From assembly GCA_964352475.1 (NCBI GenBank), contig CAYGSL010000014.1, positions 20,524-84,523 on the forward strand: 64,000 bases of DNA, written 5' to 3'. Made by a program: the position numbers and the translations under genes. Shown piece after piece: positions 53,533 to 62,716 of the stretch. Numbering within the stretch: position 1 is the stretch's first letter; the number at the start of each line of letters is the position of its first letter. Source of the stretch: JAUIET01 sp964352475. Its GTDB lineage: Bacteria; Pseudomonadota; Gammaproteobacteria; Pseudomonadales; JAUIET01. The notes beneath the pieces were generated by a model. The model ran no database searches. It had not been told where the DNA came from and saw nothing but the letters and a program-made list of their open reading frames with translations.

Positions 53533-54576
53533 ATGAAAATAAAAAGTGAGGAGCAGTCCGCACACATACTGGTGGTTGACGATAATCGCACTAACCGGCT
53601 GAAAATGAGCATGGCAGCCGAAAACCTGGGCTACCGAACAACAGTGGCCGAAGGTGGCGAACAAGCAATCGAATTAATGCTCAGTAGCGCCTTTGATTTG
53701 GTGCTGCTGGACATTGTTATGCCTGTAATGGACGGCTTTGACGTCTTAAGCCAACTGTCTGCCGATGAATCGTTAAGAGAAATACCGGTCATCGTGATCT
53801 CGGCAGTGGACGAAATGAGCAGTGTCGTTCGTGCGATAGAACTTGGTGCGGAAGACTATCTGCGCAAAGACTTTGATCCGGTTCTTTTACAAGCGAGAAT
53901 CGGCGCGTGCCTTGAGAAAAAGAAGCTGAGAGATCAAACACGGCGGCAACTGGAAGTAACGCGATCTTTGTTTGGGAAATTTGTTCCTGAACGCGTTGCT
54001 GAGCAAATTCTTGCGGGGCTTGGCCACATAGAGCCAGTGAATCGCATTGCCACCATAGTGTTTACAGACATAGAAGGCTTTTCCGCAATAGTAGAAGAAA
54101 TAAGCCCGCAGCGTTGCGCCGACATGTTGAACGAGTACTTTCCAACGGTTATAGAAGAAGTGAATAGGTACGGCGGTGTGATCAGTCAATTTCACGGGGA
54201 TGCGATGATGATTACGTTTAATCTTCCGGTTGCAGATTCCTTGCACGCAGACAACGCAGTACGAACTGCAATGAGTATTCATGCAGCAACCGCAAAAAAG
54301 CCGTTCGCTGGCATAGAACTTAAAACGCGTATCGGCATATGCACAGGCGAAGTATTCGCTGGCAATATTGGTTCCGGTGACCGCTTGCACTACACCATTC
54401 ATGGCGACGCGGTAAACATTGCCGCTAGACTTGAGCAACTTAACAAGAAGTACAACACCAGTACATTGCTCGCTCAATCAACCAAAGAGTGCTTGCGGTC
54501 GAACTATCAAACACGATTTATGGGTGAGGTAGCATTGCGTGGCCACTCTTCAATGCCCACTTACTCAATCGAATAG
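53533..54576 (+). CDS. Receiver domain fused to class III adenylate/guanylate cyclase
   Basis: A 347-residue cytosolic response regulator with an enzymatic output. Receiver: D60 in VLLDIVMPVMDG and the VISAVDEMSSVVRAIELGAEDYLRKD end. A short linker leads to a class III cyclase: metal Asp D179 in FTDIEGFS and D223 in FHGDAMMITFN, then RIGICTGEVFAGNIGS and HYTIHGDAVNIAARLEQLN. Phosphorylation would set cAMP or cGMP production. Next gene, 6 bp away, is a hybrid kinase; the third is a Crp-like regulator. Confidence 0.9.
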   Translation: MKIKSEEQSAHILVVDDNRTNRLKMSMAAENLGYRTTVAEGGEQAIELMLSSAFDLVLLDIVMPVMDGFDVLSQLSADESLREIPVIVISAVDEMSSVVRAIELGAEDYLRKDFDPVLLQARIGACLEKKKLRDQTRRQLEVTRSLFGKFVPERVAEQILAGLGHIEPVNRIATIVFTDIEGFSAIVEEISPQRCADMLNEYFPTVIEEVNRYGGVISQFHGDAMMITFNLPVADSLHADNAVRTAMSIHAATAKKPFAGIELKTRIGICTGEVFAGNIGSGDRLHYTIHGDAVNIAARLEQLNKKYNTSTLLAQSTKECLRSNYQTRFMGEVALRGHSSMPTYSIE

Positions 54577-54582
54577 CTTGGG

Positions 54583-56658
54583 ATGATGCTCTACGTTCTT
54601 CTGTTAGTCATCGCCATTCTCATCTTGCTTTGTTGGCGGAGTTTCTTATTGAATACGAAGCTACGCGCGGAGATAAAGGAGATAAAAACCCAACAGCATG
54701 AAGCACTAAATACAGCACCCGACACCAACGAGTTTCTCGCCAAGATCAGCCATGAAATTCGAACCCCCATGAATGGTGTGATTGGAATGAGCAAACTGTT
54801 GCTTGATACTCGTCTTGACAGCGAGCAGGAGGACCTCGCACAAACCATTTCGGGAAGCGCAGATGTTTTACTCAAGATCATTGATGACGTGCTTGATTAC
54901 AGCAAAGCGGCATCTGGAAAACTTGAGCTGGAACACATTCCATTTAATTTACGTGAATGCTTTGAGTCAGCCGTTGCGGTGGTTTCCAGCCAAGCCGTAG
55001 CAAAACACTTGTCTCTTACCGTCGAATGGGCAGAAGACGTCCCTGAAACTGTCGTTGGAGATCACACACGCTTACGACAGGTTCTTCTTAACCTGTTGGG
55101 CAACGCTGTTAAGTTTACCGACCACGGTGAGATTAAGGTCCGGATAGAACGCGCTCCGCACTCTAGCAGCAAGAACGCAGATCTAGGCATGCTCAATATC
55201 TCAGTGCATGACACCGGGATCGGAATCGCTAAGCGCGATCAGGAAAAGCTGTTCGAATCTTTCAGTCAAGGCGATGTGTCTACCACACGCAAACACGGTG
55301 GCACTGGGCTTGGTCTGGCAATCTGTAAGCACTATGTTGCCCTAATGGGCGGCAGTATCACTCTGGAGAACGCGCCGGAACAAGGCTCAGTTTTTTCTTT
55401 TCATGCCCGGCTTCCGGCAGTAGGTGAAGGAACAGCACTGATTGGAAGTTACGATCTGTCACTTTTGCGTGGCAAGAAAGCGTTGGTCGTGGGTCAGAAA
55501 TGCAATGAGGCCTTTTCTCTGCAAGCCCAATTACTCGCCTGGGGTTTGCACTGTGATTGTCATTCGAAAGTGAATAATCAACATGCCGACGTGCTCATTT
55601 TTGCAAAACCGGAGCCGAGAGAAGTACTCAGCGACATTAATGCTACTCGAAGTGTTCCAAACCTCGAAAGCGTTTTTTGTATTGTATTGACCCCTAGAGG
55701 ACAAGAACCCGCTTTCAGAGAAGTCTTGAAATCAACAGATCAAACATACGTGCTAGGAATGCCATATCGCCAGCCTGCACTTTATTCTGTTCTTTTCACT
55801 GCATTAACCAACGATCTTGCACCCGAACTAAACGCTCGCAATAACGCCGTTTTCGAGTCTGCCGCGCTACCTGAGCAAACAGCGCGGCAGTACCCATTAA
55901 ACATATTACTTGCTGATAATAACGCCACCAATAGAAAGCTAGGGCGTTTACTGCTAAAACGCCTTGGTTACGATATACAAACGGCAAATGGCGGACAGGA
56001 AGTTGTTGAGTTAGCCTCTAATGGCCGTTTCGACCTTGTGCTTATGGATATAGAAATGCCTGATATTGATGGCTTGCAAGCAACACGAATTCTGCGCGAG
56101 TCGCTGCCATCAGAGTGTTTACAGATCATCGCGCTCACAGCGAATGCGCACCGGGAAATGCGCGACCAATGCAGCGCGGCAGGAATGGACGACTATCTTT
56201 CGAAGCCGATCGTGCCGGACACCTTGAGAAACTCCTTGTTACTGGCTAGTGAACGATTGCTTAATCAGGAAAGCGCGATGAACCTGCCGCCTCTGGAAAT
56301 TTTGGATCCAGTGAAGCTACAAGAGTTGCAGACCTTAATCGGCGGTAGTCAGGAATCTCTACTCGAATTGATCGACAGCTTTGTATCTGATCTTAATGAT
56401 CTCAAAGAGGACATAAGACGAAGCTTCGATATCCGAGACGCGGACACACTACGCCAAGCCACTCACACTTTGAAATCTGGTGCCAATGATTTTGGTGCCT
56501 CCCGGCTTACCGAGATAGCGAAAAACATGGAACAACACGCAATGGCACAAGACTGGTCCGCCATTGTTAAGAGCATGCCGGCATTGCTTAATGCGGCCAC
56601 CGATGCGAAGCACGAACTGCAGAGGGCTTGCGAACAGCTGCGTTCAGAAACTAACTAG
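54583..56658 (+). CDS. Hybrid sensor histidine kinase with Hpt domain
   Basis: A 691-residue kinase. One N-terminal transmembrane segment (residues 2-18), HisKA with H57 in ISHEIRTPMNG, HATPase with NLLGNAVKFT and GGTGLGLAICKHY. A first receiver-like domain (about 300-425) lacks the phospho-acceptor Asp and is degenerate; the second has D489 in VLMDIEMPDIDG; a C-terminal Hpt has H628 in ATHTLKSGANDFG. It has no large periplasmic sensor. Cotranscribed with the receiver-cyclase (6-bp gap) and ends 4 bp inside the convergent Crp-like gene. It probably phosphorylates the cyclase receiver. Confidence 0.9.
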   Translation: MMLYVLLLVIAILILLCWRSFLLNTKLRAEIKEIKTQQHEALNTAPDTNEFLAKISHEIRTPMNGVIGMSKLLLDTRLDSEQEDLAQTISGSADVLLKIIDDVLDYSKAASGKLELEHIPFNLRECFESAVAVVSSQAVAKHLSLTVEWAEDVPETVVGDHTRLRQVLLNLLGNAVKFTDHGEIKVRIERAPHSSSKNADLGMLNISVHDTGIGIAKRDQEKLFESFSQGDVSTTRKHGGTGLGLAICKHYVALMGGSITLENAPEQGSVFSFHARLPAVGEGTALIGSYDLSLLRGKKALVVGQKCNEAFSLQAQLLAWGLHCDCHSKVNNQHADVLIFAKPEPREVLSDINATRSVPNLESVFCIVLTPRGQEPAFREVLKSTDQTYVLGMPYRQPALYSVLFTALTNDLAPELNARNNAVFESAALPEQTARQYPLNILLADNNATNRKLGRLLLKRLGYDIQTANGGQEVVELASNGRFDLVLMDIEMPDIDGLQATRILRESLPSECLQIIALTANAHREMRDQCSAAGMDDYLSKPIVPDTLRNSLLLASERLLNQESAMNLPPLEILDPVKLQELQTLIGGSQESLLELIDSFVSDLNDLKEDIRRSFDIRDADTLRQATHTLKSGANDFGASRLTEIAKNMEQHAMAQDWSAIVKSMPALLNAATDAKHELQRACEQLRSETN

Positions 56659-57347
56659 GAATTGGATTGCTCCAACGCTCTGATCGAATGCACAGTCAGT
56701 TTTTTTCGGCCATGCTTTTCAATAACACCGTCTTGTTCGAGTTCTTTGAAAATTCGAGTCACTGCTTCACGGGTGGTGGATACACGGCTGGCGATATCGG
56801 CGTGTGTTGGTGCAGGATCAATTAGCAAAGAATCGCGCTGCGCGCCAAGCGATAAACACACTCGATGCAGTTCAGCCAGAACGCGGTTACGCACGTCCAT
56901 GGATGTAAACTCAAACACACGCTCGGTCAAGCTTCGTATATTTTTGACCAGGCGCAACATTAATTGCGAATTGATCGAAGGGTAATTCTGGATGAGATCA
57001 GTGAAGTCTTTTCTGGTCGCACTCAACATTGTGCAGCTTTCCAGCGCGATCACATCAGCAGCACGCCCACGACCGTCAAGTGCAGAAAGTTCACCAAAGA
57101 CTTCACCAGCTACTTTCTCATTGTATGACGCTTCCTTGCCAGACTCCGAAAAGCTGGTCACTCTTACAGACCCTGAGCTGATAAAAAATACCTCATCGGA
57201 CGGGTCCAGTTTCGCGAGAATCAATTCGTTTTTTGCATATTGTCTTACAGTTAAACGCTGTGCAACAGATCTAAGCTGCTCATCATTCAGATCGGTAAAC
57301 AAATCGATATTTTTCAGGAGTAGCGTGTTTGCGGTGTTTTGTTTCAA
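56655..57347 (-). CDS. Crp/Fnr-family cyclic-nucleotide-responsive regulator
   Basis: A 230-residue regulator with the N-terminal cNMP-binding barrel: the phosphate-binding cassette reads GEVFGELSALDGRGRAADV (residues 81-99), with the GE..GELS...R.A pattern of nucleotide binders and no Fnr cysteines. The C-terminal winged helix has PTHADIASRVSTTREAVTRIFKELEQDG. Start is TTG 57345-57347; no other start upstream. Convergent with and overlapping the kinase gene by 4 bp; likely the receptor for the cyclic nucleotide made by the receiver-cyclase. Confidence 0.88.
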   Translation of the reverse strand: MKQNTANTLLLKNIDLFTDLNDEQLRSVAQRLTVRQYAKNELILAKLDPSDEVFFISSGSVRVTSFSESGKEASYNEKVAGEVFGELSALDGRGRAADVIALESCTMLSATRKDFTDLIQNYPSINSQLMLRLVKNIRSLTERVFEFTSMDVRNRVLAELHRVCLSLGAQRDSLLIDPAPTHADIASRVSTTREAVTRIFKELEQDGVIEKHGRKKLTVHSIRALEQSNS

Positions 57348-57493
57348 TTAGCTGAGAAATACAGAACAGAATACAGTTGCTCTATTGTATCTCATGGCAG
57401 GGGTACTCACCGCTTGCGCGACCTTACCAAAATTGCATTTACCGAAAAGGCTGCCAGGAAAACCTGTGCAGCCGTCTTCGTTAATGCAGGCGT

Positions 57494-57845
57494 TTAGTCC
57501 AGTTGGCCAGCCTGCTGCTTGTGATAATCACTCAGCCCCTGGTGATTAATGGCTGATACGAAATTTCGTAACTGCTCAGCAAGGCATTTGCCGCTGAGAA
57601 TTCCAGCCGGAGCAATCCGTCCTGGGCCTTTGCAAGTGGTCTTGGACTCACCTTTTAGCCGGTCGTACAGGTTCTGAATTCCTTGCTCAGAGCGGAGATC
57701 CTGCTTAGAAATCGTGATCTGCACTGTGTCTTCGGCTGCGGCGTTTGCAGATTGCGCGTACGCCGGCGCGGTAAGTAGTGCCACCAAAAACGCACCTGCT
57801 TCAGCTGCTGATTTGCGTGAATTTTGCTTTTTTGATAGTGTACAT
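57494..57845 (-). CDS. UrcA-like small periplasmic protein with apparent frameshift
   Basis: The open part (57494-57787) reads APAYAQSANAAAEDTVQITIS, then SEQGIQNLYDRLKG, CKGP and CLAEQLRNFVSAINHQGL, which fits the UrcA family (DUF of secreted ~100-residue proteins with paired Cys). Its own frame has only a GTG/TTG inside the signal core. An ATG at 57843-57845, with GAGG six bases upstream, opens another frame; dropping one A from the A6 run (57828-57833) joins it to give MYTIKKQNSRKSAAEAGAFLVALL, a perfect signal peptide. So either the run has an extra base or slippage occurs. Function unknown. Confidence 0.65.
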
Positions 57846-58071
57846 AGCTACCCTCATTTGTCTCTCGGTTTGCGGACATTCGCTAACCGTGGTGTTCATA
57901 TTACGGAGGGACTGCCTATCGGTATGTGCGTTTTATCACCTTATTTTTCGGATTTTCCAGTGATCAATTCGTGGGTAGATTCAAGCAACACATATACGAA
58001 TTGAAATACACGTCTACTAACTTCAATGTACTATTGGAGCATGTGCAAATAACCTCAGCGTATTACTTTCT

Positions 58072-59037
58072 ATGAGCAAATTCCCTTTCCCTTTACCCCA
58101 CGGCTGGTTTGGCCTGTGCTTCGCCCACGAGTTGAAAAAGGGCGAGGTCAAAAAAGTGCGGTTCTGTGGCCGCGACCTTGTTGCGTTTAGAACTGAGTCG
58201 GGCAAAGCGGCGGCGCTTGATAACTACTGCCCACATCTGGGTGCCCCTCTTAGTCAGGGTTGTGTGATTGGTGAGACTCTTCGCTGCCCGTTTCATCACT
58301 GGCAGTGGAATGGCGATGGACAATGTGAGCATATTCCGTATGCAAAAAAAATACCTGAGCGAGCAGTAATTGAGAGCATCCATGTACGCGAAGTGAATGG
58401 GATGATTATGGCCTGGCACGATCGCGAGGGAAAACCACCTTATTTCGAAGTGCCGGAATTGGCGCCGTTCAATGGTGCTGCTGATGGCTGGATTCCGGCC
58501 GAGTTTCTAGTACACGACTTGCCAACCTGCGTGCAGGAAATTTCAGAAAATGATGTTGATACGGCGCATTTTCCCTACTTGCATGGAATGCCCAGTTTCA
58601 CCGAGGCTGAATCCATTATTGACGGCCCAGTCAAGAAAACTACGCAGGCATTTCAAACCCGGGAAGACATGTCGGTTGGCGAGGTAGAAGAAGGCACCGA
58701 ATACATGTCATTCAGGGAATCGCACGGACCAGGGCATGTGAGCGTATGGTCAAAAAACATTACCGGCGTAAAACCAGGTGTTATGGGTGAGTTTCTTCTG
58801 TATAGCGTTTCAACGCCCGTAGAAGAAGACCGCACGCTTCTTCGCTGGAGCATGACCGTAACCAGCGAACTGGCAGACGACGATATGGGCAAAACCATGT
58901 TGCAGTCCTATCCCGAAGGCGTCTTAGCGGATATACCGATTTGGCAGGAAAAGAAATATCAGGCTAACCCGGTTCTATGTGATGGTGACGGACCAATTGC
59001 AAAACACAGAAAATGGTTTTCCCAGTTTTACGAATGA
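58072..59037 (+). CDS. Rieske non-heme iron oxygenase
   Basis: A 321-residue single-component terminal oxygenase alpha subunit. The Rieske [2Fe-2S] ligands are C53, H55, C72 and H75 in YCPHLG and CPFHHW. The mononuclear iron site is in ENDVDTAHFPYLHG (N160, D163, H166, H171). The overall size and C-domain are like the ketosteroid hydroxylase/Neverland-DAF-36 group (KshA-like) more than aromatic dioxygenases, so sterol or other lipids are possible substrates (inference). It needs a separate reductase, not in the window. Confidence 0.88.
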   Translation: MSKFPFPLPHGWFGLCFAHELKKGEVKKVRFCGRDLVAFRTESGKAAALDNYCPHLGAPLSQGCVIGETLRCPFHHWQWNGDGQCEHIPYAKKIPERAVIESIHVREVNGMIMAWHDREGKPPYFEVPELAPFNGAADGWIPAEFLVHDLPTCVQEISENDVDTAHFPYLHGMPSFTEAESIIDGPVKKTTQAFQTREDMSVGEVEEGTEYMSFRESHGPGHVSVWSKNITGVKPGVMGEFLLYSVSTPVEEDRTLLRWSMTVTSELADDDMGKTMLQSYPEGVLADIPIWQEKKYQANPVLCDGDGPIAKHRKWFSQFYE

Positions 59038-59459
59038 CCTATTTTGACGAAAATCTTACAACAGCAACGTCGTCTCGAGTGGTTCAACCGCCCGTCATAC
59101 CGCTGAGTTACGGAGTGAACGGCAGCGGCCGCTTTTCGAATTGTAAACTCTCTCGCGAATATACGAGCCTAAGTACGCTCAGTTTTTAACGTCCAACGCC
59201 CGGTCTACACGCTCAGTATCGATTAATCACCTCCCGTCCCGCTATTGTTGCTCCTGGCAAGGTGTGCGCGTAGCTTCGCAACATAGATACTCTATCGGGA
59301 TTGAACAAAACAATGTGTAGTTGGTCAAATGTTAAACTACATAACACTTCGCCGAGTGGTCTATGCTGCACCACGCGTGACGTCATATTATGCAGATTCA
59401 TACACAACGCGCCGCGTTGGTTCGCCAACCTTGCTTTGATCCCCTGAGACCGCAGTCTG
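59038..59459. other. Gene-free stretch before the glycosyltransferase
   Basis: 422 bases between the Rieske oxygenase and the glycosyltransferase. I see no tRNA, terminator with T-run or convincing open frame on either strand; the one longer minus-strand frame overlapping it is a shadow. It presumably holds the promoter of the glycosyltransferase gene. Confidence 0.5.
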
Positions 59460-60584
59460 ATGAAGTTAATAGACCATGCGCCAAATTCGCTCGCCAAGAG
59501 CAAATTGTTGATTGTTTGCGACGAAATGGAAGTGGGCGGGTCGCAAAGGCAAATCGTCAACCTTGTTAAGAACATCGACAGACGGCAATTTGAACCTCAC
59601 CTGTTGTACTTCCGAAAACACTCATATTTGCTTGAAGAGCTGCATACCAGTGGCGTGCACGTAACTCACATTCCGAAACGTTTCAAAATAGACCCGCTGT
59701 TTGTGCTGAACATAGCGCGGCTTTTCTGGCGCGAACGATTCGACCACATACATTGTTTTTCCCTCACCGCAGAGTTCTGGTGTTGCGTCGCGTATCTTTT
59801 TAGTCCTAAAACGAACCTACACACATCGATTCGCGCACGGTACGAATGGTTTTCATCAACAGAATGGCTGCTGAAGCGTTTTATAACCTACATGTCCAAA
59901 TCTGTAGTTTCCAATTCGCACTCAGGCAGTGAGTATGCTGTGCAAAAAATTCCTGGTCTGGCGCCAAAGCTAACTACGATTTACAACGGTGTGGTTAAGC
60001 AAGATCAAACACTTCTTCCTATTCATGGTAATCCCCAATATAAGGGTGTGCCACTAGGACTATTTGTGGGTCGCTTAGTCAAATCGAAAAATGTTCCCGT
60101 TCTGTTGCAAGCTCTGGAGATTCTTAACAACAAAGCCCATGACTTCCATTTTCTAATCGCAGGCTCGGGTCCGGAGGAAAATGAAATTCGTAAAGCAATC
60201 CATAAACGGGGTTTGCAATCGAAAGTGCAAATGATCGGAGAACGCAAAGACATTCACGCTTTGCTGAATCTGGCCGATTTTCTAATACTGCCTTCTGAAG
60301 ACGAAGGCATTTCCAATACTCTGATAGAGGCTATGATGAACGGCTTGGCCGTGATTGTCTCTCGCATTCCCGGCAACGCCGAAGTGGTCACACAAGGCGT
60401 GACAGGCTTAATGTTCAGTCCTGGCGACGCCGTGGAATTGTCAGAAAACATTGAGCAGTTGATGCTACATGCACAGATGGCAAAGACCATTGGCAATGAA
60501 GCACAAAGCGACGCTGTTCAGCGCTTCAATGTGGACGACATGGTAGAGAACTTCATGGCGCATTACCGCTCTATGGACTCTTGA
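59460..60584 (+). CDS. Glycosyltransferase family 4-like (GT-B fold)
   Basis: A 374-residue GT-B glycosyltransferase of the RfaB/GT4 type. N-domain with LLIVCDEMEVGGSQRQIVNLV; C-domain with PLGLFVGRLVKSKN, IAGSGPEENEI and the sugar-nucleotide E-x7-E motif in PSEDEGISNTLIEAM. It would add a sugar to a lipid or glycan. Isolated from other polysaccharide genes. Ends 2 bp before the convergent carotenoid oxygenase. Confidence 0.88.
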   Translation: MKLIDHAPNSLAKSKLLIVCDEMEVGGSQRQIVNLVKNIDRRQFEPHLLYFRKHSYLLEELHTSGVHVTHIPKRFKIDPLFVLNIARLFWRERFDHIHCFSLTAEFWCCVAYLFSPKTNLHTSIRARYEWFSSTEWLLKRFITYMSKSVVSNSHSGSEYAVQKIPGLAPKLTTIYNGVVKQDQTLLPIHGNPQYKGVPLGLFVGRLVKSKNVPVLLQALEILNNKAHDFHFLIAGSGPEENEIRKAIHKRGLQSKVQMIGERKDIHALLNLADFLILPSEDEGISNTLIEAMMNGLAVIVSRIPGNAEVVTQGVTGLMFSPGDAVELSENIEQLMLHAQMAKTIGNEAQSDAVQRFNVDDMVENFMAHYRSMDS

Positions 60585-60586
60585 GC

Positions 60587-61996
60587 CTACTGTTTGCCAA
60601 CCCACCCGGCGTGAAAGCCATAGGGCACCCTGTACGGCATCAGAATGGTGGCAATGGGTCCGGCTGCAATATCCTGCGCATCAATAATCAAACATTCGCT
60701 TTGATTGCTGGTTTCATCGTGGACAAAACAAATCAGGTAACCGTCGTCTTCTGCCTCCGCACCAATTTTCGGCGCAAACACAGCTTCACCACCAAATCGT
60801 TGGAGGCCATACTTGTAGGTGCTGGTTGTTCCAGTTTCGTTGTCGAATTTCATCAGGCCATCAAACGTGAAAGCGCGCTCTGGATTAAACACACCACCAT
60901 AGACATAACGCGTTTTGTGGCAGGCATACGCATCATTCACTCGTAAGAAATCACAATGTACTTCGCTGAGCATGCGTTCCGTTACCGTGCCGGTGCTCAA
61001 ATCAATGCGCCATTCGTAAAGCTGCCCTTGAGTATCTTCCAGATTTTCTGCGTCCAGACCCGCACCGGCGATATCGGTTGTTTCGGCTCTTGAGGCTTGT
61101 AGAACAATGGTGTCGCCCTCATCCCAGGCATTGGCGGTATGTATCACCGAACAGGTTTGCACTTCAAACCAGCGCACATCTTTGTCAGTGCCAAAACGAG
61201 GAACTACACCAATTCTTGAACCATGCTCTGGCTCGAAATCCAGCGCGGGGCCACCGGCGAGTGCACGCTCAATGTCCAGCGTAATTGGAAAATCCAGAAT
61301 CAGCGTGTATTTCCCGGTGGCCGCAAAATCATGCATGAACACTGGCTTCTCAATGGTGATAGGCGTTGAATGAACCAGGTCCCCTTTACCATCTATAACC
61401 GAGTAGTTAACGAAAGGCGGCTCAAAACCATAGCCGAAGGTCAGCATATCTCCGCTTTCTTGATCCACTTTGGGATGAGCGGTAAACGGATGATGTAACT
61501 TGCCGCCAAAATCTGTTTCGCCTTCGGTTTCCAATCCAGGTAAGCGAATGACTGTGGGTGGTGAGGCCTCATGCAGCGCGTAAAGCGTGTTGTTGTGGTA
61601 GGCCAATGCAGTATTTGCGCGGTTCTTTTCAGCCGGCGCGCCGTCGGGAACAGGTGCAGGCGTGGGATCCATCATTGAAAGCATGCCCTTGTACACCCAG
61701 TGGCCCAGCTTCTGCTCAACCTTAAACCCTTCCGTTTGTACGAAACGATTTCGATAGTGGGCGGCGCCATCACTAAATTCAATAGCGTGGATCATGCCAT
61801 CGCCGTCGAAGGTGTGATACGCCTCCTCGCTAAACATGTGCAATGGGTTTGGGCCAATCCGCAGAAAATGGCCTGCCAGGTCTTTCGGAATGCTTCCGCG
61901 CACCTCCATATCATCTGCATCTCTCTCATCGACAACAGGAGCGAAATTCCCGTCGAGAAAGAAATTAACTGAGCGTGACGCTTGCGTGGCTGGCAT
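60587..61996 (-). CDS. Carotenoid cleavage oxygenase family protein
   Basis: A 469-residue RPE65/CCO-family non-heme iron enzyme. The N-terminal VRGSIPKDLAGHFLRIGPNP and HTFDGDGMIHAIEF blocks are characteristic. The four iron-binding histidines are seen in FTAHPKVD, FMHDFA, VIHTANAWDE and GFHAGW. The family cleaves carotenoids or lignin-type stilbenes; for gammaproteobacteria without carotenoid genes here, the substrate remains open. Convergent with the glycosyltransferase. Confidence 0.9.
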   Translation of the reverse strand: MPATQASRSVNFFLDGNFAPVVDERDADDMEVRGSIPKDLAGHFLRIGPNPLHMFSEEAYHTFDGDGMIHAIEFSDGAAHYRNRFVQTEGFKVEQKLGHWVYKGMLSMMDPTPAPVPDGAPAEKNRANTALAYHNNTLYALHEASPPTVIRLPGLETEGETDFGGKLHHPFTAHPKVDQESGDMLTFGYGFEPPFVNYSVIDGKGDLVHSTPITIEKPVFMHDFAATGKYTLILDFPITLDIERALAGGPALDFEPEHGSRIGVVPRFGTDKDVRWFEVQTCSVIHTANAWDEGDTIVLQASRAETTDIAGAGLDAENLEDTQGQLYEWRIDLSTGTVTERMLSEVHCDFLRVNDAYACHKTRYVYGGVFNPERAFTFDGLMKFDNETGTTSTYKYGLQRFGGEAVFAPKIGAEAEDDGYLICFVHDETSNQSECLIIDAQDIAAGPIATILMPYRVPYGFHAGWVGKQ

Positions 61997-62237
61997 GGGT
62001 TTTACCGTGTAGTTTGTATAGATAGCTAATATAGCGCGAGTGACGCTCTTTCGGCAGTGACTATTTAACCTTGCTCATAGTTACGCAGTAGCTGCAGGTG
62101 CTTGGGATCGAAATCAGAACAAGTTTCAAGCTAAGTTTTTATGGGGGCTAACAGGCTTCTCTATAACATTCCGTTCTATAAAAGCTGGTCGCTTATCTCA
62201 TCTTGGTGTAAGAAAGTAGTTGATTCAATTCTCAGTG

Positions 62238-62274
62238 ATGCTATTTTTGTAGCATGATGCTATAAAAGTAGCAC
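62238..62274. promoter_or_regulatory. Tandem inverted repeats, candidate BlaI operator
   Basis: Two adjacent inverted repeats, each ATGCTA, six bases, TAGCA(T/C), start 19 bp apart, with the internal halves forming a TAGCAT-G-ATGCTA palindrome (62250-62262). They lie 37-73 bp upstream of the BlaI start. TTGATT (62220-62225) and TATTTT (62242-62247), 16 bp apart, form a possible promoter that overlaps the left repeat. The layout fits autorepression by a dimeric BlaI/MecI-type protein. The gap 61997-62310 has no gene. Confidence 0.65.
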
Positions 62275-62310
62275 ACCCTGAAAAGCACTGAGCGCTGAGA
62301 GAGTCAAACC

Positions 62311-62709
62311 ATGTCAAGTAATGACCCGCACACCCACCTTAGTCGCCGACAGCGGCAAATAATGGATGCCCTATATCGCCTGGAACAGGCCGACGCCAAG
62401 ACCATTCAAGAGCATATTCCGAACGCACCTGGATATTCAGCGGTAAGAGCCATGCTGGCGCGGCTTGAAGAAGCCGGCCACATCACGCATACGGAGCAAG
62501 GTGCGCGTTATGTCTATATGCCCATTCTGGAAAAAGACAATGCCAGCGTTAGTGCTCTCCGGAGGTTGGTAGGCACATTTTTTTCAGGCTCAGCGCTAAG
62601 AGCCGCCACAGCTTTTATCGACAACCATTCCGATGAAATGAGCGACGAAGAATTAAAAGCGCTGGAGCAGAAAATAAAACAAGCTCGCAAGAACAAAAGG
62701 CAAGTTTGA
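62311..62709 (+). CDS. BlaI/MecI/CopY-family transcriptional repressor
   Basis: A 132-residue winged-helix repressor. LSRRQRQIMDALYRLEQADAKTIQEHI and YSAVRAMLARLEEAGHITH are the DNA-binding block (residues 10-65); the C-terminal dimer part contains DNASVSALRRLVGTFFSGS. In the family, a partner M56 protease of the BlaR1 type cleaves or releases the repressor. The next gene, 7 bp away, is exactly that kind. Confidence 0.9.
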   Translation: MSSNDPHTHLSRRQRQIMDALYRLEQADAKTIQEHIPNAPGYSAVRAMLARLEEAGHITHTEQGARYVYMPILEKDNASVSALRRLVGTFFSGSALRAATAFIDNHSDEMSDEELKALEQKIKQARKNKRQV

Positions 62710-62716
62710 GGCGCGT

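Noticed and set aside
59213..59575. Minus-strand frame upstream of the glycosyltransferase
   Set aside because: Overlaps the well-supported glycosyltransferase start and has no recognisable pattern or binding site.
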